A DNA stretch of 32,498 nucleotides from a virus, in IMG/VR virus record IMGVR_UViG_3300027365_000371, positions 1 to 32,498 of that record, one strand, 5' to 3'. The translations under genes were made by a program, and so were the position numbers. Shown here in pieces: positions 6,790 to 13,664 of the stretch (position 1 is the first letter of the stretch; every line of letters starts with the position of its first letter). Under the pieces are notes generated by a model. It had not been told where the DNA came from. It ran no database searches and saw nothing but the letters and a program-made list of their open reading frames with translations.

Positions 6790-7203
6790 ATGAACGTATT
6801 TACCAAGTACCTGACCCTGGACGGCGTGGCCACCACGCCGGTGGGCGAGATCCTAAAGGACATGGACGAAAGCGGCGTCGGCCAGATCGCCCTGACCGTG
6901 CGTAACGACCAGGAGCGCACCGTGGGCGGTCTGATCGTGCTGCGCGGCCCGGACGCCGACCGCTACATGCGCGCCATCGAGGCGGTGGAGCGGGAGATCG
7001 AGGCCGAGGAAGACGCAGCCGCCAACCCCTTCGCCAACGCCGACGGCGTGGGCACCGTGGACGTGGCCGGCCGCCTGGGCATGGTCGAGCGCTTTGACCT
7101 GGACCAGTGCCGTGCCGGCCTGACCGTGCCGAACCTGCAGAAGACCGTGGAGAAGAAGCTGCGGTCCCGCATCCGCAAGCTGGAGAAGGAGGCCGCCAAG
7201 TGA
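6790..7203 (+). CDS. Hypothetical early protein
   Basis: A 137-residue product; ATG at 6790 follows GGAGGTG (6778-6784), which favours it over an upstream in-frame start inside the previous gene. The N-terminal half has alternating hydrophobic stretches (GQIALTVRN, TVGGLIVLRG) suggesting a small alpha/beta fold. A central acidic helix (IEAVEREIEAEEDAAANPF) and a basic C-terminal helix (KTVEKKLRSRIRKLEKEAAK) follow. No family recognised. The stop overlaps the GTG of the MazG-like gene. Confidence 0.65.
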   Translation: MNVFTKYLTLDGVATTPVGEILKDMDESGVGQIALTVRNDQERTVGGLIVLRGPDADRYMRAIEAVEREIEAEEDAAANPFANADGVGTVDVAGRLGMVERFDLDQCRAGLTVPNLQKTVEKKLRSRIRKLEKEAAK

Positions 7204-7499
7204 GCAGTCAGGACATGGGTATTAACGATATCGCCAGCCGCCAGCACGACTGGGTGGAGCGCATGGGATGGCACAACAAGACCGTGCTGGAAGCGTTGGC
7301 CCTGATCGGTTCCGAGGTTGGCGAGGCCGTGAACGAGTGCCGGGGCGAGGCCCCCACCGAGGCATTCGGCAGCGAGCTGGCCGACATCGTTCTGCGCGTG
7401 GCCGATCTGGCCAAGTCTGAGGGCGTCAACCTGGCCGAGGAGATCCGGGCCAAGATGGCGATCAATGAGGAGCGCGGAACCAGGGGGCGCCGGGTATGA
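7200..7499 (+). CDS. MazG-like nucleotide pyrophosphohydrolase
   Basis: A 99-residue protein of the all-alpha NTP pyrophosphohydrolase (MazG/dUTPase-2) superfamily. The magnesium-binding signature is present: E39 and E42 in SEVGEAV, then E59 and D62 in SELADIV, giving ExxE-x16-ExxD, within the family's ExxE(12-28)ExxD pattern. Start: GTG at 7200 with AAGGAGG seven bases upstream; ATG 7215 is possible but its ribosome site is crowded. Members hydrolyse (d)NTPs to monophosphates; phage versions have been linked to nucleotide pools or alarmone levels. Substrate here is unknown. Overlap with the next gene (ATGA) indicates coupled expression. Confidence 0.75.
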   Translation: MSSQDMGINDIASRQHDWVERMGWHNKTVLEALALIGSEVGEAVNECRGEAPTEAFGSELADIVLRVADLAKSEGVNLAEEIRAKMAINEERGTRGRRV

Positions 7500-7918
7500 C
7501 AGAGTCTGCCCTGGACAAGTGGAAGCAACTGGAGGACCGCCTGGGCGGCGTGTTCGGTGACGCCACCGCCACGGCCGACGGCCACGAGCTGCGGTTTGTG
7601 AAGCGCCTGGACGGTGAGCGCCTGGTGATCCAGGTCTATGTGGACGGCTGGATCAAGGGCGAGTGGAGCAAGGCCGACGGCCAGGGCGAGCCGGTACATC
7701 CGGAGGGGCGCTTCTGGCGCCCCTACCGTTCGCGGGCCTGGAAGCTGAAGCAGTACCCCCAGCTAAAGCGAGCCTTCGGCAAGCGCAAGGCGGACCAGAT
7801 GACGGCCCTGAAAACCGTGGCCTATCTGCCCAGCTGGAACAGCCCCCGCACCCTGGTGCGGCACCTGCGCAAGCAGTTCCCGGATCTGGAGCTGCAGGCG
7901 AGCGAGGTGCAGCCATGA
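7496..7918 (+). CDS. Hypothetical early protein
   Basis: A 140-residue protein, coupled by ATGA overlaps at both ends. The N-terminal part (ELRFVKRLDGERLVIQVYVD, then GWIKGEWSKADG) looks like antiparallel beta strands; the C-terminal half is basic and helical (YRSRAWKLKQYPQLKRAFGK, then LVRHLRKQFPDLEL). Proteins of this look recur just before gemA in Mu-like phages, but I cannot name a family. The basic character would suit nucleic acid binding. Confidence 0.65.
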   Translation: MTESALDKWKQLEDRLGGVFGDATATADGHELRFVKRLDGERLVIQVYVDGWIKGEWSKADGQGEPVHPEGRFWRPYRSRAWKLKQYPQLKRAFGKRKADQMTALKTVAYLPSWNSPRTLVRHLRKQFPDLELQASEVQP

Positions 7919-8514
7919 CCACTACCGCCGAGATCCGTCGCCGCAAGCAGCTGGCCGCCATCCATGCGGCCCGCCGTGACCTGGGCCTGGACGAGGACGG
8001 GTACCGCCTGATGCTGCGCGAGGTGGCCGGGGTCCAGTCCGCCAAGGATCTGGACGCCGACGGCCGCCGCAAGGTGCTGGACCACCTGCGCCGTGTCGGC
8101 TGGGACAAGCGCCCGCGCAAGCGGGTGGCCCAGCACCCGGGCACGCCTCACAACATCGACCGCGAGGCCATGCTGCAGAAGATCGAGGCGCAGCTGACCG
8201 ACATGGGCCTGCCCTGGTCCTACGCCGATGCGATCGCCAAGCAACAGACCGGCGTCGAGCGCGTGGCCTGGCTGCGCAAGGCCGACGACCTGACCGGGGT
8301 GATCGGCGCCCTGCACGTGGAGCAGGAAAAGCGCGGCCTGCTGGCCACCCTGGACGACATCCTGGAGCGCGCGGGCATGACCCGCGAGCAGCTGGCCGAG
8401 CAGTACACCCTGCGCCGCAACTGGACCCGGCACCGGCCGACACTGCGGGCGCTGATCGAGCGCCTGGCACCGCTGGCGGAAACGCCCGATACACCCGATT
8501 CAAACGAAGGTTAA
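7915..8514 (+). CDS. gemA: GemA-like regulatory protein (DUF1018, Mu gp16)
   Basis: A 199-residue protein; ATG 7915 overlaps the previous stop, and the longer frame upstream is discarded. IRRRKQLAAIHAARRDLGLD followed by YRLMLREVAGVQSAKDLDAD is the hallmark of the DUF1018/gp16 family. The next block (DREAMLQKIEAQLTDMGLPW, then YADAIAKQQTGVERVAWL) also fits. In Mu, GemA affects host gene expression and DNA supercoiling through gyrase, and lies just upstream of mor, as here with two small genes between. The C-terminal extension is basic. Confidence 0.85.
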   Translation: MTTTAEIRRRKQLAAIHAARRDLGLDEDGYRLMLREVAGVQSAKDLDADGRRKVLDHLRRVGWDKRPRKRVAQHPGTPHNIDREAMLQKIEAQLTDMGLPWSYADAIAKQQTGVERVAWLRKADDLTGVIGALHVEQEKRGLLATLDDILERAGMTREQLAEQYTLRRNWTRHRPTLRALIERLAPLAETPDTPDSNEG

Positions 8515-8523
8515 AGGCACTTT

Positions 8524-9000
8524 ATGGACGTTCGCTGCCCGAGTTGTCATAGCACGTTCACCCTGGAACAGGTGGCCGAGGACGAGGCCCTGCGCGAGCT
8601 GATGGGGATCATCGCGGATCTGCCCCGCGAGACCTCCCGCCCGCTGGCCGCCTACATCGGCCTGTTCCGGGGCAAGACCCGCGCCACCGCCTACGAGCGC
8701 CAGCTGCGCCTGGCCCGTGAGGTGCTGGCCATGAGCGGCGACACCCAGCTGGTGGGCGCCGCGCTGTCGGAGACCGTGGAGGCCATCCGCGCCAAGCGCG
8801 ACAGCGGCGAGGACGCCCGGCCGCTGAAGAACCACAACTACTTCAAGCGGGTGCTGGAGAGCGTCGGCGCCCGGCCGCAACCGGCGCCGGTGGCCCGCAT
8901 CGAGCACGCCGACCGCGCCATGTCTCCGGCCGCCAACGCGGTGCCCGAGAGCAAGACCCGCCAGGCGGTTAACCGACTGTTGAGGGATCGCCGTGGCTGA
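8524..9000 (+). CDS. Hypothetical protein with N-terminal CxxC
   Basis: A 158-residue protein beginning MDVRCPSCHSTFTLEQVAED: a single CPSC knuckle resembling half a zinc ribbon, possibly completed on dimerisation. The middle (GIIADLPRETSRPLAAYIGL, then RATAYERQLRLAREVLAMSG) is helical. Proteins with this layout occur before the middle activator in Mu-like phages of high-GC hosts. A role in replication is possible; nothing in the sequence proves it. The tail end overlaps the next gene. Confidence 0.65.
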   Translation: MDVRCPSCHSTFTLEQVAEDEALRELMGIIADLPRETSRPLAAYIGLFRGKTRATAYERQLRLAREVLAMSGDTQLVGAALSETVEAIRAKRDSGEDARPLKNHNYFKRVLESVGARPQPAPVARIEHADRAMSPAANAVPESKTRQAVNRLLRDRRG

Positions 9001-9397
9001 ACAGAAACGACAAGCGCCGCCGGCGGACTGGTTCGAGAGCGTGGTGGCCGAGGGTATCGCCAAGCTGTACGTGCTGCGCCTGGAGAGCGCCCCGGCGGCC
9101 GATACCCTGGACGGCGTGGAGCTGGTGTGGGTGGAGGCCCTTTGGTACAGCAACGTCGCCTGGGACGAGGAGCTGGACACCGAACGCCTGCGCCAGGCGT
9201 TCCGCGCCCTGACCCAGCGGCTGCACCGCTGGCCGGCCCCGCGTGAGCTGATGGAGCACCTGCCCGCCCGGCCCAAGCGCCGCGAGTTGCCGCCGCCACC
9301 GCAAACGCCCGAGCAGAAGGCGAAGGCCGTGGCGCAGCTGGCCAAGCTGCGGGCCATGATGAAGGACTTGAACCTGGGGGGAAGTCGTGGAAATTGA
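8993..9397 (+). CDS. Hypothetical early protein
   Basis: A 134-residue protein from a GTG at 8993, overlapping the previous gene, with GAGGG just upstream. The N-terminal two thirds are helical with many Trp residues (DGVELVWVEALWYSNVAWDE); a proline-rich linker (RRELPPPPQTPEQ) leads to a basic terminal helix (KAKAVAQLAKLRAMMKDLNL). No family recognised. It forms a pair with the CxxC protein, so the two may act together. Confidence 0.65.
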   Translation: MAEQKRQAPPADWFESVVAEGIAKLYVLRLESAPAADTLDGVELVWVEALWYSNVAWDEELDTERLRQAFRALTQRLHRWPAPRELMEHLPARPKRRELPPPPQTPEQKAKAVAQLAKLRAMMKDLNLGGSRGN

Positions 9398-9776
9398 CAT
9401 CGACCAACTGCCGCAGAGTGCGGCGGAGATCGTGGACGTGGTGGGCGTGGAGGCCGCCCTGCGCCTGGTGGAGGCGTGGGGCGGTGTCCGCTTGTACGTG
9501 CCTCAGCAGATGCCCGAGGACCACCTGCTGGTGTCTACCCTGGGCCGGGGCGAGGCCGACCAACTGGCCGAGCGCTACGGCGGCGAGACCATCCAGATCC
9601 CGCGCTGCCTGCGTGCCCTGCGGGCGGTGCGCAACTGCCGCATCCGCGCCGAGCGCCACGACGGCGCCAGCCCGGCGCTGCTGGCCCTGCGCTACGGGCT
9701 GACCGAGCGCCAGGTGTATGCGATCATCGCCGCTGCCGACGAGCCGGTGGACGACCGCCAACAGTCCCTCCTCTAG
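9387..9776 (+). CDS. mor: Mor/C-family transcription activator
   Basis: A 129-residue activator of the Mor family, last gene of the early operon. Mu Mor (129 aa) binds the middle promoter as a dimer and recruits RNA polymerase where the -35 box is poor. Residues 1-75 form the dimerisation part (PQSAAEIVDVVGVEAALRLV, then RLYVP with LGRGEADQLAERYGGETIQIP). Residues about 95-117 (SPALLALRYGLTERQVYAII) are the helix-turn-helix. Start is GTG 9387 preceded by GGGGGGAAG. The two promoter-like repeats at 9829 and 18166 are its likely targets. No separate C-like activator appears in the window, so Mor may run late expression directly. Confidence 0.88.
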   Translation: MEIDIDQLPQSAAEIVDVVGVEAALRLVEAWGGVRLYVPQQMPEDHLLVSTLGRGEADQLAERYGGETIQIPRCLRALRAVRNCRIRAERHDGASPALLALRYGLTERQVYAIIAAADEPVDDRQQSLL

Positions 9777-9790
9777 ACCCCGGGCGTCCG

Positions 9791-9808
9791 GCGCGCTACT
9801 CTGCGCGC
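9791..9808 (+). terminator. GC hairpin after mor, possible early-operon terminator
   Basis: Perfect stem GCGCGC / GCGCGC with six-base loop TACTCT, 14 bp beyond the mor stop. No T run follows, so any termination would be weak or factor-assisted. Confidence 0.35.
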
Positions 9809-9828
9809 ATCCCTCCCGGCAGCGTCCG

Positions 9829-9875
9829 CTGCTGAAGCCCTGCATCTGATTGCCCCCACCTCCGCCTCGTAGTCT
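9829..9875 (+). promoter_or_regulatory. Candidate Mor-dependent promoter, copy 1 (lysis operon)
   Basis: A block starting CTGCTGAAGCCC and reaching ATTGCCC matches a block at 18166 at 24 of 29 positions. A -10-like TAGTCT (9870-9875) sits at offset 42, the same offset as GATACT in the other copy. There is no good -35. This layout (activator site upstream, -10 only) is that of Mu middle and late promoters. Confidence 0.65.
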
Positions 9876-9882
9876 GCGGGGC

Positions 9883-10194
9883 ATGGATACTAAACGCTTA
9901 CTCGACATGCTTCGTGCCAGTCCCTGGCTGCTGGTTGCCCTTGTGGCGCTGGCCCTGGTGACCTGGTGGAACCCTGACCTGCCCGTGTTCCTGGTGTGGG
10001 CCTTGGCCAAGCTGGCCCTGGGCGCCTTCCTGGGGTATTGGGTCGATCGCTCCGTTTTTCACTACTCCCGCCCGGGATCGGTGCCCATTGGTGACGCCGG
10101 CCCCAACACCGCCCTGCTGATCGCCGCCAGCATGCTGCGCCGTGCCCTGATCATGGCGGCGGCCATCGTGGCCATCGGCCTGGGGGCGCCATGA
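9883..10194 (+). CDS. Small membrane protein, first gene of lysis cassette
   Basis: A 103-residue protein with about three hydrophobic segments: WLLVALVALALVTWW (about 13-27), PVFLVWALAKLALGAFLGYW (about 31-50) and LLIAASMLRRALIMAAAIVA (about 77-97). Proteins like this begin the lysis cassette of many Mu-like phages (putative holin or holin regulator). The predicted transcription start lies at or very near the ATG and no ribosome site is visible, so the mRNA may be leaderless, or translation may begin at ATG 9907. It overlaps the next gene by ATGA. Confidence 0.7.
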   Translation: MDTKRLLDMLRASPWLLVALVALALVTWWNPDLPVFLVWALAKLALGAFLGYWVDRSVFHYSRPGSVPIGDAGPNTALLIAASMLRRALIMAAAIVAIGLGAP

Positions 10195-10346
10195 ACTACC
10201 TGGCAGCTTTCATTCTTTGCATTTCATTCACGGTGCTGTCCGCGCTGGGCGGCGAGACCGACTGGCACTGGCTGATCGTGTCCGACGCAAACGTGGCGAT
10301 CTGGCTGTGGGTCGCCTGGTGGCTGGGCAAGCGGAGGCGCTCATGA
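10191..10346 (+). CDS. 51-aa membrane protein of lysis cassette
   Basis: A short gene with ATGA overlaps at both ends. The product has two hydrophobic segments (YLAAFILCISFTVLSAL and VAIWLWVAWWLG) separated by GGETDWHW, and a basic end KRRRS. Size and layout suit a holin-like or antiholin-like protein placed just before the endolysin. No family assigned. Confidence 0.65.
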   Translation: MNYLAAFILCISFTVLSALGGETDWHWLIVSDANVAIWLWVAWWLGKRRRS

Positions 10347-10852
10347 ACATCAAGCAACTGATCGACGACATCCTGCGCCGCGAGGGCGGCTTCGTGGATC
10401 ACGCCGCCGACCGGGGCGGCGCCACCAATTACGGCATCACCCAGGAGACCCTGGCCAACTGGCGCAGCCGTTCGGTGAGCGTGGACGAGGTCCGCGACCT
10501 GACCGAGGACGAGGCCCGGGAGATCTACGCCGCCCGCTATGTGGTGGAGCCCCGCTTCTCTGACATCGAGGACGAGGACCTGGCGGCCCTGGTGGTGGAT
10601 TGCGCCGTGAACCACGGCCCGACACGTGCCGCACGCTGGCTGCAGAAGGCGGCGGGAGTCACCACCGACGGCAAGGTGGGGCCGATCACCCTGGAGGCCG
10701 TGAACAGCCAGGACGGTATGGATCTTTATTGTGCGGTGCTCGCCGAGCGCTGCCGTTTCTATGGGCGATTGATCACCCGCGTGCCCTCGCAGGCGGCGTT
10801 TGCCGCTGGCTGGGCCAACCGGGTGGCTGAGTTTATCGAGGAGACACCCTGA
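10343..10852 (+). CDS. Endolysin, glycoside hydrolase family 108
   Basis: A 169-residue peptidoglycan hydrolase (GH108/N-acetylmuramidase, ZliS-like). The catalytic motif is REGGF with E14, followed by GGATNYGIT. The C-terminal half (VVDCAVNHGPTRAARWLQKA, then GVTTDGKVGPITLEAVN) is the associated peptidoglycan-binding domain. No signal peptide is visible, so export should depend on the neighbouring holins. Start is ATG 10343 in an ATGA overlap. The gene directly precedes the 3-TM holin. Confidence 0.92.
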   Translation: MNIKQLIDDILRREGGFVDHAADRGGATNYGITQETLANWRSRSVSVDEVRDLTEDEAREIYAARYVVEPRFSDIEDEDLAALVVDCAVNHGPTRAARWLQKAAGVTTDGKVGPITLEAVNSQDGMDLYCAVLAERCRFYGRLITRVPSQAAFAAGWANRVAEFIEETP

Positions 10853-11442
10853 TGGATTGGTCTGATGTGGGCGGCATTGTCGCCAAGGCGGCCCCCCTGG
10901 TGGGGTCCATTCTGGGCGGCCCGGCCGGGGGCGCCGTGGGCGGCCTGGTGGCCAAGGCCCTGGGCACCGATGCCACCCCCGAGGCAGCCGCCGAGGCGCT
11001 GAAGGCGGACCCGGCAGCGCTGGAGCGTGTGCGCAAGCTGGAGATGGAGAACGAGCGGGAGCTGACCCGCATGCACCTGGAGGCGGAGACCACTCGCCTG
11101 GCCGAGGTGAACAAGACCATGCGCGCCGAGGCCGCGAGCAACGACGCCTACGTGCGTCGCTGGCGCCCCACCTTCGGCTACGCCGTGGCGCTGGCCTGGG
11201 TGATCCAGGCGCTGGGCATCATCGGCGCCAGCCTGTACGCGGCCATCGCCTCGCCCACCGAGGCCGGGCCGATCATCAACGCCGTGGGCAACATGGTCTC
11301 CGCCCTGGGCATGCAGTGGGCGGTGGCGCTCTCCGTGCTGGGCGTGAACGTGGCCAAGCGCAGCCAGGACAAGCAGGTGGCCGCCGGGCAGACGCCCGAT
11401 GGCGGCCTGCTGGGCGCGCTCGCCAAGCGCCTTGGCCGGTGA
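10852..11442 (+). CDS. Holin of 3-TM family
   Basis: A 196-residue membrane protein of the 3-TM holin family (GTA_holin_3TM type). The Gly/Ala-rich N-terminus (PLVGSILGGPAGGAVGGLVA) is followed by a charged coiled region (ERVRKLEMENERELTRMHLE), the signature RRWRPTFGYAVALAW with hydrophobic segments at about 105-125, and a segment near 140-160. It would form membrane lesions that release or activate the endolysin. It overlaps the endolysin stop by TGATG. Confidence 0.85.
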   Translation: MDWSDVGGIVAKAAPLVGSILGGPAGGAVGGLVAKALGTDATPEAAAEALKADPAALERVRKLEMENERELTRMHLEAETTRLAEVNKTMRAEAASNDAYVRRWRPTFGYAVALAWVIQALGIIGASLYAAIASPTEAGPIINAVGNMVSALGMQWAVALSVLGVNVAKRSQDKQVAAGQTPDGGLLGALAKRLGR

Positions 11443-11451
11443 GGTGCGGCC

Positions 11452-11688
11452 GTGTTTGACGAGCGCGACTACGAACGGGCCAGCGAGCTGGCCGAGGGCG
11501 AGATCGAACACGCCCTGGCGCAGCACCGCCAGCGGATGCGCGACGGCGCCGAGGGCTCGCCGGACGGCTGCTGTCTGGAGTGCGGCCTGCCGATCCCGGC
11601 GGCCCGCCTGGCGGTCTGGCCCAACGCCACCCGGTGTGTGGAGTGCCAGACGGACCATGAACGACAACAGAAAACGACGGGGGCCTGA
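11452..11688 (+). CDS. TraR/DksA-like zinc-finger protein
   Basis: A 78-residue protein with GTG start. The C4 zinc finger is C41/C44 (CLEC) and C62/C65 (CVEC), preceded by a short helix (ERASELAEGEIEHALAQHRQ). This is the short TraR-type form of DksA, without the long coiled coil. TraR-type proteins bind RNA polymerase at the secondary channel and mimic DksA/ppGpp. Such genes often sit in the lysis region of Mu-like phages; a role in late host shut-off is inference. Confidence 0.82.
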   Translation: MFDERDYERASELAEGEIEHALAQHRQRMRDGAEGSPDGCCLECGLPIPAARLAVWPNATRCVECQTDHERQQKTTGA

Positions 11689-12029
11689 TGGAGGCAGTAA
11701 ACATCGACGGGGCGCGCTTCTTCTGGGACGTGGCGCAGACCCTGATCATGGCGGTGATCGGGATTTACGTGTGGTGGACGGGGCGAACCCGGGCGACCAC
11801 CAAGGCGATCCAGGCGGTGGATGACCGGGTGGACGAGGTGGACCAGCACGTGAAGCGCCTGGAGCAGACCCTGGACAACCGGCCGGGCTATGGCGACCTG
11901 GACAACCTGCGGGCCGAGATGGCGCAAACGAATCGAACACTGGAGGGGGTGACGGCCCAGCTGCAGGGCACCACGGCGCTGCTGCATCGGCTGCACGACT
12001 ACCTGCTGCAGGAGCGGAGGGAGAAGTAA
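11688..12029 (+). CDS. DUF2730 protein (Mu gp25-like)
   Basis: A 113-residue protein with one N-terminal membrane segment (FFWDVAQTLIMAVIGIYVWW, about 11-30) and a long coiled coil (about 40-107: DDRVDEVDQHVKRLEQTLDN and onward). This is the DUF2730 pattern, found after the lysis genes in Mu-like phages. A membrane anchor with a periplasmic coiled coil would fit an inner-membrane spanin (Rz-like), but no outer lipoprotein partner is evident, so this stays a suggestion. Confidence 0.75.
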   Translation: MEAVNIDGARFFWDVAQTLIMAVIGIYVWWTGRTRATTKAIQAVDDRVDEVDQHVKRLEQTLDNRPGYGDLDNLRAEMAQTNRTLEGVTAQLQGTTALLHRLHDYLLQERREK

Positions 12030-12033
12030 CCAT

Positions 12034-12333
12034 ATGAGCTTTCAAGATTTCGAGACGGAAGGCCGCCGCCTGGGCGTGCTGCGCATCCTGTCGCGGCGCA
12101 ACGAGTACACCACCAACGAGTACAGCCTGAACGACGAGCTGGCCGGGGCCTATGCCCATAACGTCAGCCGTGACCGGCTGCACGCGGATCTGGCCTGGCT
12201 GGAGGAGCAGGGCCTGGTGATTGTCCAGCAGCCCCGCGCCGGCTGGATCGTGACCCTGACCGCCCGTGGTGGCGATGTCGCCGCTGGCCGGGCCAACGCC
12301 CCCGGCGTGGCACGCCCGCGTCCGGGGGTGTGA
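12034..12333 (+). CDS. Winged-helix protein, Mu gp26-like (VpaChn25_0724 family)
   Basis: A 99-residue protein with a winged-helix look: RLGVLRILSRRNEYTTNEYS, then VSRDRLHADLAWLEEQGLVI and AGWIVTLTARG. It matches the small family placed between DUF2730 and DUF3486 in Mu-like phages. DNA binding is likely; because the next genes are packaging genes, it may assist terminase or regulate late transcription. Function not established. Confidence 0.75.
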   Translation: MSFQDFETEGRRLGVLRILSRRNEYTTNEYSLNDELAGAYAHNVSRDRLHADLAWLEEQGLVIVQQPRAGWIVTLTARGGDVAAGRANAPGVARPRPGV

Positions 12334-12334
12334 G

Positions 12335-12886
12335 ATGCCCAAGCGATCCAAGGTCTACGAGCTGCCGCCGGAGCTACGCGACGAGCTGAACGAGCGCCTG
12401 GTCAGTAGTGGCTTTCAAGGCTACGAGCAGATGGCCAAGTGGCTGGAAGAGCGCGGCTTCAAGGTGTCGCGTTCTTCCGTTCAGCGCTACGGCCAGGACC
12501 TGCAGGAAGAGTTCGAGATGGCCATGGGCGACGTGCGCAAGACCACCGAGATGGCCAAGGCGTTCACCGAATCCGACGACGACAGCAAGGGCAGCCTAGT
12601 GGATGCCACCGCCCGGATCGTCCAGGAGCAGCTGCTGCGCATCACCATCGCGCTGCGCAAGGCCGAGCACGAACCCGAGAAGGCCGCCAAGTACATGGCC
12701 AGCATCACCCACGCCCTGGCCGACATCGGCCGCATGAGCCTGGGCCAGAAGAAGTGGGCGCGCGAGGTGCGCCGCGAGGTCGCCCAGGAAGCCGCCGACA
12801 AGGCCGCCGAGGTGGCCAAGCGCGGCGGGCTGTCGGCCGATATGGTCAACAACCTGCGCCGCGAGCTGCTGGGCATCGCCAAGTAA
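12335..12886 (+). CDS. DUF3486 protein, probable small terminase subunit (Mu gp27)
   Basis: A 183-residue protein. PKRSKVYELPPELRDELNER, then GYEQMAKWLEERGFKVSRSS and VQRYG form the DUF3486 N-terminal HTH; the remaining helical region (VQEQLLRITIALRKAEHEPE and onward) would form the oligomer. In Mu the equivalent gene lies directly before the large terminase and is believed to be the DNA-recognition subunit. Here the two are separated by an inserted methyltransferase gene. ATG 12335 follows the previous stop closely. Confidence 0.85.
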   Translation: MPKRSKVYELPPELRDELNERLVSSGFQGYEQMAKWLEERGFKVSRSSVQRYGQDLQEEFEMAMGDVRKTTEMAKAFTESDDDSKGSLVDATARIVQEQLLRITIALRKAEHEPEKAAKYMASITHALADIGRMSLGQKKWAREVRREVAQEAADKAAEVAKRGGLSADMVNNLRRELLGIAK

Positions 12887-12907
12887 CCGAACGGAGACAA
12901 GACCAAC

Positions 12908-13651
12908 ATGCAGACACTGGATGCCGACACCGCCCAGCTGATCCAAGGCGACGCCCTGACCACCCTGGTCGAGCTGGCGCCGGAGTCGGTGGACGCGCTG
13001 ATCACCGACCCTCCCTATTCGAGCGGCGGCATGTTTCGCGGCGACCGCGTGCAGGACACCGGCAACAAGTACCTGAACACCGGCGCGCGGCACAGCGCCC
13101 CGAGCTGGCCGGGCGACACCCGCGACCAGCGCGCCTACGCGCTGTGGTGTGAGCGCTGGTTAAGCGCCAGTTATCGCGCCCTTAAACGGGGGGGGGTGGT
13201 CGCTGTGTTCTGCGACTGGCGGCAGCTGCCGACCGTCTCCGATGCCATCCAGGTGGCCGGCTTCGTGCTGCGCGGCATCCTGGTGTGGGACAAGACCGAG
13301 GGCACCCGCCCGGTCAAGGGCTGGCACCGGCAGCAGGCCGAGTTCGTCCTGACCGCGAGCAAGGGGCCGCGCCTCAAGGCCGGCCCGGAGGCGCCGGCAC
13401 TGCCCGGCGTGGTGCGCTGCGCCCCGCGCAAGGGCGAGAAGCTGCACCAGGTGGGCAAGCCGGTGTCGCTGATGGAGGAGGTGATCCGCCTGGCGCCCGA
13501 GGGTGGCACGGTGCTGGACCCGTTCATGGGGTCAGCCACCACCGGCGTGGCCGCGCTGGCGTCCGGCCGGACCTTCGTGGGGGTGGAGATCGACCCGCAC
13601 TACTACGCCGTGGCCACCGAGCGGCTGCGCAAACTGGCCGATCCGGCCTGA
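12908..13651 (+). CDS. Orphan DNA methyltransferase (N6-adenine/N4-cytosine), with poly-G tract
   Basis: A 247-residue SAM-dependent enzyme of the N6/N4 Mtase family (PF01555). Catalytic motif IV is DPPY at 34-37; the SAM-binding motif DPFMGSATTG is at 204-213, followed by FVGVEIDPHYY. Motif order (IV before I) marks the beta class. No restriction partner is present, so it probably protects phage DNA or alters host methylation. It is inserted between the terminase subunits. Residues 94-97 are encoded by nine consecutive G (13188-13196); one base gained or lost there would destroy the SAM-binding half. Surrounding codons (TTA, AGT, TAT, CTT, AAA) differ from neighbours. Target sequence unknown. 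Confidence 0.92.
   Translation: MQTLDADTAQLIQGDALTTLVELAPESVDALITDPPYSSGGMFRGDRVQDTGNKYLNTGARHSAPSWPGDTRDQRAYALWCERWLSASYRALKRGGVVAVFCDWRQLPTVSDAIQVAGFVLRGILVWDKTEGTRPVKGWHRQQAEFVLTASKGPRLKAGPEAPALPGVVRCAPRKGEKLHQVGKPVSLMEEVIRLAPEGGTVLDPFMGSATTGVAALASGRTFVGVEIDPHYYAVATERLRKLADPA
13188..13196 (+). repeat. Nine-G homopolymer inside methyltransferase gene
   Basis: Nine consecutive G encode the end of Arg94, Gly95, Gly96 and the start of Val97. Such tracts are classical slipped-strand sites. In this genome Gly is usually GGC, so the GGG GGG pair is not the preferred coding. Confidence 0.9.
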
Positions 13652-13664
13652 TGGGGTGCCTGGT

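Noticed and set aside
5487-6920. Minus-strand open frame of 477 codons
   Set aside because: Antisense to the early block with tight, overlapping sense genes; no domain seen.
12908-13651. Complete restriction-modification system
   Set aside because: Only the methyltransferase is present; flanking genes are terminase subunits, with no endonuclease or specificity subunit.
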